DNA from: Tolypothrix bouteillei VB521301
Lineage (GTDB): Bacteria > Cyanobacteriota > Cyanobacteriia > Cyanobacteriales > Nostocaceae
DNA length: 64,000 nucleotides
NCBI RefSeq assembly: GCF_000760695.4
Contig: NZ_JHEG04000001.1
Location: 6,764,204-6,828,203 of the forward strand
Direction: 5' to 3'
The notes beneath the pieces were generated by a model, which had not been told where the DNA came from, searched no databases, and saw only the letters and a program-made list of their open reading frames with translations. Position 1 is the stretch's first letter, and each line of letters starts with the position of its first letter. The translations under genes were made by a program, and so were the position numbers. Of this stretch, positions 27,977 to 38,076 are shown in pieces.

Positions 27977-29770
27977 CTAATCCCTAACTTTCATTTCGTA
28001 TATATTCCAAACATAGTTACCAGGTGCAGGAAAAATAGAAGTGTATTTCACATTTTCTAAGTTATCACGCACTGCTGCTAAAGCCAGGGGATTAAACAAG
28101 TAAATAAAAGGTAAATATTCTTGAGCAAGACGTTGCGTTTCTACATAAATTGCTTTGCGTTTTGCTTCGTCAAACTCTCTAGCAGCTTCGATGTAAAGAT
28201 CGTCAATTTTTTTCTCCCAATCAGAAGTTTCCCATCCTTCTATACGATCTTTTTTACTTTGCGGTTTCTGATTAAAAACGTGAAAGTTTCCATCTACAGC
28301 CCAGATATTGTAACCGTTGGCTGGTTCAACACCACCGGTGATTGCTCCATACCAACTGTCCCAATCTAAAGTATTGGAAATTTTTTCTCCAATAACACCA
28401 AAATCTAGGAACTGTAAATCCATCGTAATTCCAATCTTTTTTAAATCCTGTTGAATTCTCGGTGTAACTGTCGGTCTACCACCAGATGATACCAGCATGG
28501 AAAAGCGGACTCGATTGCCATCAGAATCTAGTAATTGACCTTTGCTATCGTATTTAAATCCTGCTCCTAGTAAAAGTTGCTTGGCTTTTTCTGGATTATA
28601 ATCGTAAGATTTTAAGCCTTCCTTGGTAGAAAAGAAGTAGGGGCTGGGGACTGAAATTGGGGAGTTTTGCGTTTCGCCCAATCCACGCAGGATGTTGTTG
28701 ATCATGGTTTGGCGATCGATAGCATACGCAACTGCTTGTCTGAAAGCAACATTGTTAAACCAGCGCGACTTGATGGGATCTACTAAAGGTTTTCCATTAC
28801 GACGACCTTTATTAAGGTTAAAAACCATAAAACTCGTACCAGAATCAGGTCCCGCATTATCAATATTAAATTTCCCGCGTTTTTCTTCACGCTTTAACAG
28901 TTGAAAACTACCGGGACCAATTTCGAGTAAATCCAACCCTCCAGAGCGAAATTGCATTAAAGCTGTGTCAGCATTTTCCACAATTTGCCAGACAATACGT
29001 TCAATATAAGGTTGCTGCTTTCCTTGTGCGTCCTTACGCCAGTAGTAAGGATTGCGTCGGAATACCACACGCTGGCTGGGTGAGTAGCTTTCTATTGTGT
29101 AAGGACCGTTAACAATAATTTTTTTAGGGTCTGTGTCTGTTCCCCAGGTAGAAAGAAACTCTGGTTGTCCGTCACCTCGTTGTGTTTCCACAGCTTTACG
29201 CAAAACGTGTTCTGGTAAAATTGCCGTTCCTGCTGCAACAGTTCGTAAAAAAGGGGAAAAAGGTTCTGGCAAAGTAAATTCTACCTGGTTGCTGTCAAGT
29301 TTGCGGACTTTCAGAAATTTCCTGCTTTTTCCTATGCGAAGACCGTCTTGATAATAGGAGGGAATGCGTGGGTTGAGATAAATTTGATTAAAGGAGAAAA
29401 TAACATCATCCACTGTTAATGGTTCCCCATCGGACCATTTCAATCCATCCCTTAAAGTAAAGGTAATCCGCAATTTATCTTCCGAAATATTCCAAGATTT
29501 TGCCAGGGCTGGCTCTACTTCTTTTGTCACTCCATTTTCTGTCGCTAATGATTCATAAGTAAAAGCAGAAATATTGGGTGATTCTTGAATAAGAGCATAG
29601 TTAAAAGTTTTAGGATCGCTGGCGGCTGCAATTACTAGTTGTTCGACTTGAGCAGCTTGCGTTTTATACTGGCTGGGATTGCATCCGTTTAGAGATAGAA
29701 TAATCCAAATTCCTAAAACTGCTAACAGCCAACTGCGTCGAAATAATTTTCTCAAAATATTAGATGTCAT
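27977..29770 (-). CDS. ABC transporter substrate-binding lipoprotein, family 5, copy 3
   Basis: The 597-residue protein has a lipobox LSLNGC and the SBP family 5 signature FTLRDGLKWSDGEPLTVDDV. It is the first gene of the three-copy array in the direction of transcription and is nearly the same as copy 2 through long blocks, while the ligand-facing central part and the C-terminal part vary more. The spacing to copy 2 is about 135 bp. Confidence 0.94.
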   Translation of the reverse strand: MTSNILRKLFRRSWLLAVLGIWIILSLNGCNPSQYKTQAAQVEQLVIAAASDPKTFNYALIQESPNISAFTYESLATENGVTKEVEPALAKSWNISEDKLRITFTLRDGLKWSDGEPLTVDDVIFSFNQIYLNPRIPSYYQDGLRIGKSRKFLKVRKLDSNQVEFTLPEPFSPFLRTVAAGTAILPEHVLRKAVETQRGDGQPEFLSTWGTDTDPKKIIVNGPYTIESYSPSQRVVFRRNPYYWRKDAQGKQQPYIERIVWQIVENADTALMQFRSGGLDLLEIGPGSFQLLKREEKRGKFNIDNAGPDSGTSFMVFNLNKGRRNGKPLVDPIKSRWFNNVAFRQAVAYAIDRQTMINNILRGLGETQNSPISVPSPYFFSTKEGLKSYDYNPEKAKQLLLGAGFKYDSKGQLLDSDGNRVRFSMLVSSGGRPTVTPRIQQDLKKIGITMDLQFLDFGVIGEKISNTLDWDSWYGAITGGVEPANGYNIWAVDGNFHVFNQKPQSKKDRIEGWETSDWEKKIDDLYIEAAREFDEAKRKAIYVETQRLAQEYLPFIYLFNPLALAAVRDNLENVKYTSIFPAPGNYVWNIYEMKVRD

Positions 29771-29943
29771 TTTAAAATATCTTTTCTAACTAGACTGATT
29801 TGCCAACCAATACATAAATTATTTATAATTCTTATAGCTTTTTTCCTGCTACTACTCGTTAATTTGTATCCCAATCAATTGGTATTTTAAAATAGTATTA
29901 TGGGTCTTTCCAGTGTAACGTACTCTTTTATTACAATTTATTA

Positions 29944-30000
29944 AGACGGGAGGCAGAGCCTCTAATAATTTATTCCCAGGCGGAGCCTGGGAACAAGGAA
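29944..30000. repeat. interspersed palindromic repeat (TTCCCAGGC/GCCTGGGAA type)
   Basis: Second copy of the element at 1130-1190, with a GGAGGCAGAGCCTC palindrome followed by TTCCCAGGCGGAGCCTGGGAA-like core (arms of nine bases). It sits between ispF and the substrate-binding array. Confidence 0.8.
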
Positions 30001-30010
30001 ACCCCGATCT

Positions 30011-30490
30011 CTAACCCCGTGTAAGTAAAACGACAGCGTAAGCACAAATCCCTTCTTCTCTGCCTACCGGACCTAATTTTTCATTAGTTGTTGCTTTTAC
30101 GCCGACTCGATCCGGTTCGATTTGCAAAACACTGGCTATTTTTGAGCGCATTGTTTCAATGTGTGGTTTTAATTTCGGGCGTTCTGCTACGACGACTGAA
30201 TCAATATTGCTGACTTCCCAACCGCGATCGCAAATCAGTTGATGCACTTGACTCAACAGCACCAAACTATCTGCACCCGCCCATTGGGGATCGGTGGGTG
30301 GAAAATAATGTCCGATATCCCCCAAAGAAAGCGCCCCTAGCATGGCGTCCATAATCGCGTGTGTGAGAACATCCGCATCACTGTGTCCTAACAAACCTAG
30401 GGAATGGGGAATATTAACTCCGCCCAAAATCAAAGGGCGATCGCTCACTAAGCGGTGAATGTCGTATCCATTACCAACGCGAATATTCAT
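30011..30490 (-). CDS. ispF: 2-C-methyl-D-erythritol 2,4-cyclodiphosphate synthase
   Basis: This is the fifth enzyme of the non-mevalonate isoprenoid pathway, which feeds carotenoid, phytol and quinone synthesis. The 159 residues match the family. GNGYDIHRL holds the metal-binding Asp and His, [20 protein letters not shown] is the family signature, and [18 protein letters not shown] forms the C-terminal substrate loop. trmD lies upstream on the same strand with about 88 bp between them. Confidence 0.97.
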   Translation of the reverse strand: MNIRVGNGYDIHRLVSDRPLILGGVNIPHSLGLLGHSDADVLTHAIMDAMLGALSLGDIGHYFPPTDPQWAGADSLVLLSQVHQLICDRGWEVSNIDSVVVAERPKLKPHIETMRSKIASVLQIEPDRVGVKATTNEKLGPVGREEGICAYAVVLLTRG

Positions 30491-30578
30491 AATTTATTAT
30501 TTGTTGTTTGTCAATTAGGAATTGGGGAAGGTAGGTTCCCCACGAAGTTGAGATAAGCCCATGAGGATTGAGCAAGAG

Positions 30579-31304
30579 TTATTCTCCCTTGTCTCCCTTG
30601 TCTCCCTTGTCCCTTGCTCTCATCTGTTCCCAATTTTTGAGCAAATCGGGACGGCGCTGACGGGTTCTAGAAATTTGTTGTTCGTAGCGCCACTTGGCAA
30701 TGGCAGCGTGATTGCCTGAAAGAAGGACTTCAGGGACTTTCCATCCGCGAAAAGAGGCGGGGCGAGTATACTGGGGATAGTCCAACAAACCCTCTTCAAA
30801 ACTTTCTACTTTCAAAGATTCTACTTTGCCAACGGTTCCGGGTATTAGACGTATGACACCGTTAATTAAAACCATTGCTGGCAATTCACCCCCTGTGAGA
30901 ATAAAATCGCCTAAGGACACTTCACGGTCAACCAGATGCAGTACTCGCTCATCAACTCCTTCATAATGCCCGCAGATGATGACCAGCTGGTTGTAGTTTG
31001 TTGCGAGTTCTCGCAACAGGGGTTGATCTATGGTTTGACCTTGAGGACTCATCAAGATAACTTCTCTTCTGGGTAAAGTCGGTAGAGATTCTACAGCGGT
31101 AAAGATAGGTTCTGGCTTCATCAGCATTCCTACACCGCCCCCGTAGGGTTCATCATCTACTTTCCGGTGTTTATCGTTAGTAAAGTCTCTTGGATTAACG
31201 AGATTGACTTGGGCAATCTGTTTTGCGAGGGCTTTACCTATTAACCCGGAAGTGAGAACAGAAGTGAAACAGTCAGGAAATAGCGTAACTATATCAAAGC
31301 GCAC
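30579..31304 (-). CDS. trmD: tRNA (guanine-37-N1)-methyltransferase
   Basis: TrmD methylates G37 next to the anticodon using S-adenosylmethionine and prevents frameshifting. The 241 residues include MRFDIVTLFPDCF at the start, DEPYGGGVGMLMKPEP, the knot region LGDFILTGGELPAM, and RPDLLKNWEQ near the end. The final residues ARDKGDKGDKGE are encoded by an interspersed AAGGGAGAC-type repeat, so the tail is likely a late addition and not part of the fold. Confidence 0.97.
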   Translation of the reverse strand: MRFDIVTLFPDCFTSVLTSGLIGKALAKQIAQVNLVNPRDFTNDKHRKVDDEPYGGGVGMLMKPEPIFTAVESLPTLPRREVILMSPQGQTIDQPLLRELATNYNQLVIICGHYEGVDERVLHLVDREVSLGDFILTGGELPAMVLINGVIRLIPGTVGKVESLKVESFEEGLLDYPQYTRPASFRGWKVPEVLLSGNHAAIAKWRYEQQISRTRQRRPDLLKNWEQMRARDKGDKGDKGE

Positions 31305-31908
31305 AGTATTTCGTATTGGAGGACACTATTCTAAAGTTGGGATATATGTACTACATAGAAGTTGATGTTTTGTATTACACACACAAGCAACATCAAGAGT
31401 ATCTAAAAGTACTGGAAAACTAACAGTTTCCGTGGCAATACAAGTTTTTCTAACTACTTAATTTATGTTTAAATATTGTCACATCTACATTGAAATTATT
31501 TAACTAACCGAGTTGACAACTTCCAGGATGCATCAAGCCAGTCTCAGAAAAAAGTGTCTCATGACCTACTTTTCCCCCTTTATTCGGGGTGCGGAAGGGT
31601 GTTGGAATAGGAATGTGAGGGTAAGGCAAGCGGTTTTTCTCCATGAACAAATTCAATGGCTTCAAATCCAAGCTTCTAGGGTACAGGTGGTTCTTAAATC
31701 ACTTATTATCCCCTACACTCTCTCACTTTCATACGCCAACACTCATCAGGTGAAAAATCAGGTGCTGAGTTCTTCGGAACGGCAAAGACACTATAAAACT
31801 GAGTCATGTTGTGCATAAAGCACTGTCCTCTTTAGGAGGCGAGGCGCAAAATCATAAAGGCGAACGACCTTGTTTAATTCACCTGAAGTTGTTGACAGGA
31901 GAAACACA
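31305..31908. other. long non-coding gap upstream of cphB
   Basis: No convincing gene: a 101-residue frame at 31513-31818 has poor composition and overlaps a repeat-like stretch (ttccccctttattcggggtgcgg). The right end must hold the cphB promoter; TATAAA at about 31791 is a possible -10 box but no clear -35 was found. Confidence 0.45.
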
Positions 31909-32772
31909 ATGCCGCAACTTAAAGCTAAATCGCTGGAAATGAGGACACCCCAAGCAACAAAAACCGCCGTTCTGGTCATCGGAGGCGCAGAAGACAAAGT
32001 TCATGGACGTGAAATTTTGCGGACTTTTGTCAGTCGTTCTGGTGCCAGTAACGCCTATATTACAATTATTCCCTCGGCTTCTCGCGAGCCGAGCATTATT
32101 GGTGGCAGGTATATCCGTATTTTTGAAGAAATGGGTGCTCAGAAGGTCGAAATTTTAGACATTCGGGAAAGGGAACAGTGTGAAGACCCTTACATCCAAG
32201 CATCCTTAGAAGCCTGTTCCGGGGTATTTCTGACAGGAGGAGACCAATTGCGTCTCTGTGGTGTGTTGGCTGATACTCCAGCGATGGATATTATCCGGCA
32301 ACGGGTCAGATCCGGACAGCTTACCTTAGCAGGAACTAGTGCAGGGGCAGCTGTAATGGGTCATCATATGATAGCAGGAGGTGGTAGCGGCGAATCCCCA
32401 AATCGTTCTCTTGTTGACATGGCCACTGGCTTGGGTTTTATCCCAGAAGTGATTGTGGATCAGCACTTCCACAATCGAAATCGTATGGTACGCCTAATGA
32501 GCGCTATCGCTTCCCATCCCGATCGCCTGGGCATTGGTATCGATGAAGACACTTGTGCCATGTTTGAGCGAGATGGTTGGCTGCAGGTTCTGGGTAAAGG
32601 AAGTGTGACAGTTGTTGACCCAACAGAAGTGACTCACACAAACGAACCCCATGTTGGGGCAACCGATCCCCTGAACTTACATAACCTTCGGCTGCACCTT
32701 CTCAGTCATGGCGATCGCTATCACCTTTACCAGCGTACCGTTTTACCTGCGGTTTACCGCATCTCCAGCTGA
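31909..32772 (+). CDS. cphB: Cyanophycinase
   Basis: This serine exopeptidase (family S51) degrades cyanophycin to beta-Asp-Arg dipeptides, releasing stored nitrogen. I chose the ATG at 31909, preceded by AGGAGA; the product is 287 residues. GGAEDKVHGREIL is near the start, GTSAGAAVMG holds the nucleophile Ser, and FLTGGDQLRL and DQHFHNRNRMVRL are family features. cphA follows 173 bp downstream, and the two genes form the cyanophycin turnover unit. Confidence 0.97.
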   Translation: MPQLKAKSLEMRTPQATKTAVLVIGGAEDKVHGREILRTFVSRSGASNAYITIIPSASREPSIIGGRYIRIFEEMGAQKVEILDIREREQCEDPYIQASLEACSGVFLTGGDQLRLCGVLADTPAMDIIRQRVRSGQLTLAGTSAGAAVMGHHMIAGGGSGESPNRSLVDMATGLGFIPEVIVDQHFHNRNRMVRLMSAIASHPDRLGIGIDEDTCAMFERDGWLQVLGKGSVTVVDPTEVTHTNEPHVGATDPLNLHNLRLHLLSHGDRYHLYQRTVLPAVYRISS

Positions 32773-32945
32773 CGGAAAACAGTAGCTGGGGTTACACTGG
32801 GTTGACCGCTCCTTGCCAAATTTTGACTAAAAAATCGAAGATAATACGATGTAAGTAGAAAAAACTGTTTACCATGAACAGTTAAGCGGTCAATTCCAGT
32901 AAGAAACTAGAATTTTGGTTCCGAATCTCCATCTACCTATTTCCC

Positions 32946-35651
32946 ATGAGAATCCTCAAGATCCAGACCTTACGCGGCCCCAACTATTGGAGCATTCGAC
33001 GCCACAAGTTAATTGTCATGCGCCTCGATTTAGAAAACCTTGCCGAGACGCCTACAAACGAAATTCCTGGCTTTTATGAAGGATTAGTTGAGGCTTTGCC
33101 AAGTCTGGAAGGTCACTTTTGTTCTCCGGGCTGTCGTGGTGGTTTCTTAATGCGCGTGCGAGAAGGCACCATGATGGGTCATGTTGTGGAACACGTAGCC
33201 CTAGAACTGCAAGATTTGGCTGGAATGAACACGGGCTTTGGGCGCACTCGTGAAACGACGTCCGCACCCGGAGTTTACCAGGTGGTGTTCGAGTATCTAA
33301 ATGAGGAAGCAGGACGCTATGCTGGCAGGGCAGCTGTACGGTTGTGCCAAAGCATTGTCGATAGGGGACGTTATCCAAAAGCTGAACTAGAGCAAGACAT
33401 ACAAGACCTGAAAGACTTGTGGCGTGATGCAGCACTAGGACCCTCTACAGAAGCACTGATTGCAGAAGCCGAAAAAAGGGGTATTCCTTGGATGCAACTC
33501 GGCGCACGCTTTTTGATCCAGCTGGGCTACGGCGTCAATCAAAAGCGGATGCAGGCAACAATGACAGATAACACTGGCATACTGGGCGTAGAACTTGCTT
33601 GCGACAAAGAAGCAACCAAACGCATTCTCGGGAATTCAGGAATTCCCGTTCCTCGCGGTACTGTCATTAACTTCTTAGACGATCTCGAAGAAGCCATACA
33701 ATACGTTGGCGGCTATCCCATTGTCATCAAACCTTTAGATGGCAATCACGGACGCGGTATCAGCATTAACATTACTTCCTGGGAAGAAGCAGAAGCAGCA
33801 TATGATTCTGCCAGACAAATTTCCCGCTCGATCATCGTCGAACGATATTACGTTGGACGGGATCATCGCGTTTTGGTGGTCAATGGCAAAGTCGTCGCAG
33901 TTGCAGAGCGCGTTCCCGCTCACGTAGTTGGTGATGGCAGAGCCACTATTTTTGAATTGATTGAGGAAACCAACAAAGACCCAAATCGGGGTGACGGGCA
34001 TGATAATGTCCTCACCAAAATTGAACTCGACCGCACTAGCTACCAGTTACTGGAAAAACAAGGTTATAACCTAAATACTGTCCTGCCTAAAAGTACAATG
34101 TGCTACTTAAAAGCGACAGCAAACTTAAGTACAGGGGGAATCGCTGTAGACCGTACCGACGAAATCCATCCAGAAAACGTCTGGCTGGCACAGAGGGTCG
34201 TGAAAATCATCGGTTTAGATGTTGCGGGAATTGATATTGTTACACAAGATATTAGCCGTCCCTTGCGAGAAGTCGATGGCGTGATTGTGGAAGTTAACGC
34301 CGCACCCGGTTTCCGGATGCACGTTGCTCCGAGTCAAGGTATACCCCGCAATGTCGCAGGAGCAGTCATGGATATGCTGTTCCCGAACGACAAATCAAGC
34401 CGCATCCCTATTCTGTCAGTAACGGGTACCAATGGCAAAACCACAACCACCCGTTTGTTAGCACATATTTTTAAACAAACTGGTAAAGTCATTGGTTATA
34501 CAACTACAGATGGAACTTATATCGGGGATTACTTAGTAGAAGCAGGTGACAACACCGGACCTCAAAGCGCCCAACTGATTCTTAGCGATCCCACTGTGGA
34601 AGTGGCAGTGCTAGAAACAGCACGTGGCGGTATTCTGAGATCTGGGATCGCTTTTGAAGCTGCTAATGTGGGAATTGTATTAAACGTTGCTGCGGATCAC
34701 TTGGGAATCGGTGACATAGATACACTAGACCAGCTAGCACATCTTAAGAGTATAGTTGCCGAAGCAGTATACCCCGACGGTTACAGCGTACTCAATGCTG
34801 ACGACCCACGAGTCGCTGAAATGGCAGAGAGAACAAAAGCCAATGTTGCCTTCTTTACCATGAACCCGGATTCGGAGTTGGTTAAGAAGCACATTCAGAA
34901 GGGAGGCGTTGCTGCCGTTTACGAAAATGGTTATATCTCTATTTTGAAAGGTGATTGGACGCACCGAATTGAACGGGCCGAAAATATACCCCTCACTATG
35001 GGCGGACGTGCTCCGTTTATGATAGCCAATGCTCTGGCAGCTACTCTAGCAGCATTTGTGCAAAATGTTTCTATAGAACAAATTCGTGCGGGCTTGAATT
35101 CTTTCCGTGCTTCGGTTAGTCAGACACCGGGACGGATGAATTTATTCAATTTGGGCAATTTCCATGCTTTGGTTGATTATGCCCACAACCCTGCTTCTTA
35201 CCAAGCGTTAGGTGCTTTTGTTCGTAACTGGACTTCAGGCGATCGCATTGGAGTTGTTGGGGGACCGGGAGATCGACGCGATGAAGACTTTGTAACCTTG
35301 GGCAAACTCGCTGCAGAAATCTTCGACTACATGATTGTCAAAGAAGACGATGATACGAGGGGACGCCAACGGGGTTCGGCGGCTGAGTTGATCGTTCGAG
35401 GCATTAAAGAATTTAACCCCGATTGTAAATACGAAGTGATTCTGAGCGAAACTGAAGCGATTAACAAAGCTTTGGAAACAGCTCCCGACAACAGTTTAGT
35501 CGTTATCTTACCGGAAAGCGTCAGTCGTGCTATCCGGTTAATTAGAGCACGTGGAGTTGTCAAAGAGGAGTTAGCCCAACAAAATACCAGTTCCTCCACT
35601 GTAGACTCCCAAGTGGGTGTACCATCTTCAGTGGTCAACACGCGTTTGTAG
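32946..35651 (+). CDS. cphA: Cyanophycin synthetase
   Basis: CphA makes multi-L-arginyl-poly-L-aspartate from Asp, Arg and ATP without ribosomes, in the cytosol. The 901 residues fit the usual length. The N-terminal domain (1-160) is followed by an ATP-grasp domain (about 220-475; PIVIKPLDGNHGRGISIN, EVNAAPGFRMH), then a Mur ligase-like domain with the P-loop GTNGKTTTTR near residue 495 and a C-terminal ligase domain with DYAHNPASY. It follows cphB directly. The Ser/Thr/Gln-rich last 25 residues are low complexity. Confidence 0.98.
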   Translation: MRILKIQTLRGPNYWSIRRHKLIVMRLDLENLAETPTNEIPGFYEGLVEALPSLEGHFCSPGCRGGFLMRVREGTMMGHVVEHVALELQDLAGMNTGFGRTRETTSAPGVYQVVFEYLNEEAGRYAGRAAVRLCQSIVDRGRYPKAELEQDIQDLKDLWRDAALGPSTEALIAEAEKRGIPWMQLGARFLIQLGYGVNQKRMQATMTDNTGILGVELACDKEATKRILGNSGIPVPRGTVINFLDDLEEAIQYVGGYPIVIKPLDGNHGRGISINITSWEEAEAAYDSARQISRSIIVERYYVGRDHRVLVVNGKVVAVAERVPAHVVGDGRATIFELIEETNKDPNRGDGHDNVLTKIELDRTSYQLLEKQGYNLNTVLPKSTMCYLKATANLSTGGIAVDRTDEIHPENVWLAQRVVKIIGLDVAGIDIVTQDISRPLREVDGVIVEVNAAPGFRMHVAPSQGIPRNVAGAVMDMLFPNDKSSRIPILSVTGTNGKTTTTRLLAHIFKQTGKVIGYTTTDGTYIGDYLVEAGDNTGPQSAQLILSDPTVEVAVLETARGGILRSGIAFEAANVGIVLNVAADHLGIGDIDTLDQLAHLKSIVAEAVYPDGYSVLNADDPRVAEMAERTKANVAFFTMNPDSELVKKHIQKGGVAAVYENGYISILKGDWTHRIERAENIPLTMGGRAPFMIANALAATLAAFVQNVSIEQIRAGLNSFRASVSQTPGRMNLFNLGNFHALVDYAHNPASYQALGAFVRNWTSGDRIGVVGGPGDRRDEDFVTLGKLAAEIFDYMIVKEDDDTRGRQRGSAAELIVRGIKEFNPDCKYEVILSETEAINKALETAPDNSLVVILPESVSRAIRLIRARGVVKEELAQQNTSSSTVDSQVGVPSSVVNTRL

Positions 35652-35716
35652 TCATTTGTCCTTTGTCATTTGTTGTTGTTCTTGCTCGCAAATGACAAAT
35701 GACCAATGACAATTAA

Positions 35717-35890
35717 CTACTGTTTTTCTTGTTCGCGATCGCTATCTTCACTCGGCTTGTTCAGTTCTTCCTTAAAACCTCGAAGAGTTTTTCCCAGTGC
35801 GCTACCCAGCTCTGGAATTTTTTTCGGTCCGAAAATGACAATAGCAACCAGACCAATAATTGCGATTTCTGGCCATCCCAATCCAAACAT
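35717..35890 (-). CDS. tatA: Sec-independent translocase protein TatA/TatE
   Basis: A 57-residue frame starts at an ATG with AGGAG 6 bp upstream. The sequence MFGLGWPEIAIIGLVAIVIF, then GPKKIPELGSALGKTLRGFKEEL, is the classic TatA pattern: a short membrane helix, the FGPKKIPELG hinge and an amphipathic helix, ending in a charged tail. TatA forms the pore of the twin-arginine export system in thylakoid and plasma membranes. It is convergent with cphA. Confidence 0.95.
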   Translation of the reverse strand: MFGLGWPEIAIIGLVAIVIFGPKKIPELGSALGKTLRGFKEELNKPSEDSDREQEKQ

Positions 35891-35971
35891 ATGCTTCTCC
35901 TGTCACAACCCTTCCTCATTATAGGTATAATGAGGGGCTGTCAGAAACAAGCCCTCATCAGAAGAAAGAAT

Positions 35972-36193
35972 TTATTTTTTGTCGTTTTTTAAAGAACAAA
36001 TCTCAAAATATTCAAGATTTTTTATACCAGAAGGTAAATAAACCCTAACTAAAGGCTGTTTTATGCCATATGGATCTGGTGCAGAACATCCGAGAGTATA
36101 GCAAAACTGTTGAATAATAGCAGTGCCTTTTTCACCAACGAGTTCGATAGTCAGGCGGCTATAATTATTAAGAAAAATGCTTACGCGATCCAT
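35972..36193 (-). CDS. Small hypothetical protein
   Basis: A 73-residue frame, MDRVSIFLNNYSRLTIELVG at its start, with a PDPYGIKQPLVRVYLPSGIKNLEYFEIC segment that looks like a beta-rich coding sequence. GAGGA lies directly before the ATG. It precedes tatA on the same strand with about 80 bp between. I do not recognise the family; coding is likely from composition. Confidence 0.55.
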   Translation of the reverse strand: MDRVSIFLNNYSRLTIELVGEKGTAIIQQFCYTLGCSAPDPYGIKQPLVRVYLPSGIKNLEYFEICSLKNDKK

Positions 36194-36945
36194 TCCTCAT
36201 AGTGTGTAGTCATTGTCAATTTAAAAAAGTGGTATTAACTGTATAGATCGAGTTGTTAAGTTACCAGAAAAAATTTTATATTCATATTTTCTTATAAGTA
36301 AAATGTGATATTCTTATAGACTTATAGGACCCAAAAGTGTCTGGATAACAAAACACTTCCTAAAAGCATCTACCCAATCCATGTCTTCAATAAGAGTGCG
36401 TTTACTCTAGACGATCGATGCAACTTTAAAAGCTGCACCAACAAAGTTGTGCTGCATAAAGATTAACATCTCATGAATCAAGTGACCAAAAATTGCTTTT
36501 CCTACTAAAACTACTTTTTAAATTTAGGTTTTTCTCTTAGCAATGGTTCATGAAATATCTCGTATCAGCCCTAAAATCCAGACAATTGCAAGAATGATTT
36601 TCTTTTTAACCAACAATTTCCTTTATTGCTTGGAGTAAATTGTGAATGGTTTTCTTCCATTTTTGTCAGACTATCTATATCTGTAAAGCAAGCATTAATC
36701 ACCTCATAAAAATCGTTCATTTTAGAGTATAAGGAAAGTAAAAATGTTTCTTGAAAAAACTTATTCCTTAACCTTTTTCATCTGAAATGCAAAACTATGC
36801 AGAATAAAGAATGAAAGAGAACTTTTCATTCCTTCGTTCAGGACACTGACATTACCTGAATGGATTTTTGTAGAAAAAAATAGGGTTCCTATTAATTTTT
36901 GTCTTTGAATCTATTTGATACTTTGACTTAATCCTTCAACACAAT
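36194..36945. other. AT-rich gap of about 750 bp without a firm gene
   Basis: The stretch is AT-rich on both strands. A 49-codon minus-strand frame at 36571-36720 (start MNDFYEVINACFTDI) might be a remnant of a transposase or another gene, but its support is weak. No tRNA, terminator or named repeat was found. Confidence 0.4.
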
Positions 36946-38028
36946 ATGGACAATACAAATCGCAGAAAGTTTACAGTTACCCCAGAAGTTGCACTTCTTT
37001 TAAAAGGGTTGATTGTTGGGAAAATTATGACAATAGTCGTTATTGGCGGACTGTTCTGGTGGCTGCTTTGGCCGCGCTTGTTATGGGTTGGCAGCAGTTC
37101 GAGTTCTTTTACCAATCAAAGCATAAAAACTAACTCTGCGAGTCAATTAACCTTTCAGACAGTTTCTGATGTTCCCATTGGTTCTTTTAAATACGGTGGC
37201 AGTACAACTTGGGCTTCTATCCGACAATTAGTAGATTCTCAGATCCAAAACACTCGCTTGGAACTACAATTGCACTACACAGATCCTACTGATGGTAAAC
37301 CCAGTTCGAGTACGGGCATTCGGATGTTACTTGACGGGCAATTAGACTTCGCTCAGTCCTCCCGTCCCCTAACAACAGAAGAAAAAAACACCGCTAAACA
37401 GCGTGGTTTCATGCTTAAACAACATCAAGTAGGTATGGATGGGATAGCAGTGGTTGTCAATCCTTCACTTCAAGTGCGAGGTTTAACAGTTAATCAATTA
37501 CGCCAAATTTATCTGGGTCAACTTAATAATTGGAAACAGGTAGGGGGACCTGACTTAACCATCACACCTTTTGCCCAACCGGAATCAGACACGGATACAG
37601 TCATATTTTCTGCTAACAGCAAATCCAACAAGCAAGGACTTGCCTCTGGCGTGAGATATGTTTCCTCCACAACTGACGCACTGCGTCAAGTCAACAAAAC
37701 TCCTGGCGGCGTGTATTATGCTTCTGCTCGTGCAGTTGTACCTCAATGCAGTGTCAAGCCTTTGCCACTGGGGGGGCAGACTCCTACAAAACTCATTTCA
37801 CCATACCGCGAACCAAGAGTGCTACCCGAACAGTGTCCGCGCCAACGCAACCAAATCAACACCGAAGCATTCAAGAATGGTAGCTATCCTCTGACGGCTG
37901 GTTTATTTGTTATTGTCAAGCAAAACAACAGTCAACAACAGCAAGTTGCAGAAGCTTATACCAAACTCTTATTAACCGACCAAGGACAAAACGCAATTGA
38001 GCAGGCGGGGTTTATCAGAATGCCCTAG
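36946..38028 (+). CDS. PstS-like substrate-binding domain protein, membrane anchored
   Basis: The 360-residue protein has an uncleaved N-terminal membrane helix (about residues 18-48, IVGKIMTIVVIGGLFWWLLW). The rest resembles a phosphate-type periplasmic binding domain: GSTTW near the start of the domain, LDGQLDFAQSSRPLT, GMDGIAVVVNPSL, LTVNQLRQIYLGQLNNWKQVGG and LLTDQGQNAIEQAGF. It lacks adjacent pst genes, so it may be a sensor-like or accessory protein. The next gene (38077) starts 48 bp downstream. Confidence 0.82.
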   Translation: MDNTNRRKFTVTPEVALLLKGLIVGKIMTIVVIGGLFWWLLWPRLLWVGSSSSSFTNQSIKTNSASQLTFQTVSDVPIGSFKYGGSTTWASIRQLVDSQIQNTRLELQLHYTDPTDGKPSSSTGIRMLLDGQLDFAQSSRPLTTEEKNTAKQRGFMLKQHQVGMDGIAVVVNPSLQVRGLTVNQLRQIYLGQLNNWKQVGGPDLTITPFAQPESDTDTVIFSANSKSNKQGLASGVRYVSSTTDALRQVNKTPGGVYYASARAVVPQCSVKPLPLGGQTPTKLISPYREPRVLPEQCPRQRNQINTEAFKNGSYPLTAGLFVIVKQNNSQQQQVAEAYTKLLLTDQGQNAIEQAGFIRMP

Positions 38029-38076
38029 GTTTGTATATCAATGAAGCTACAATAATACACTTAGGATGCGAGCAGT

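Noticed and set aside
31513-31818. 101-residue plus-strand frame upstream of cphB
   Set aside because: Composition is not protein-like, no ribosome site was found, and part of it is repeat-like DNA.
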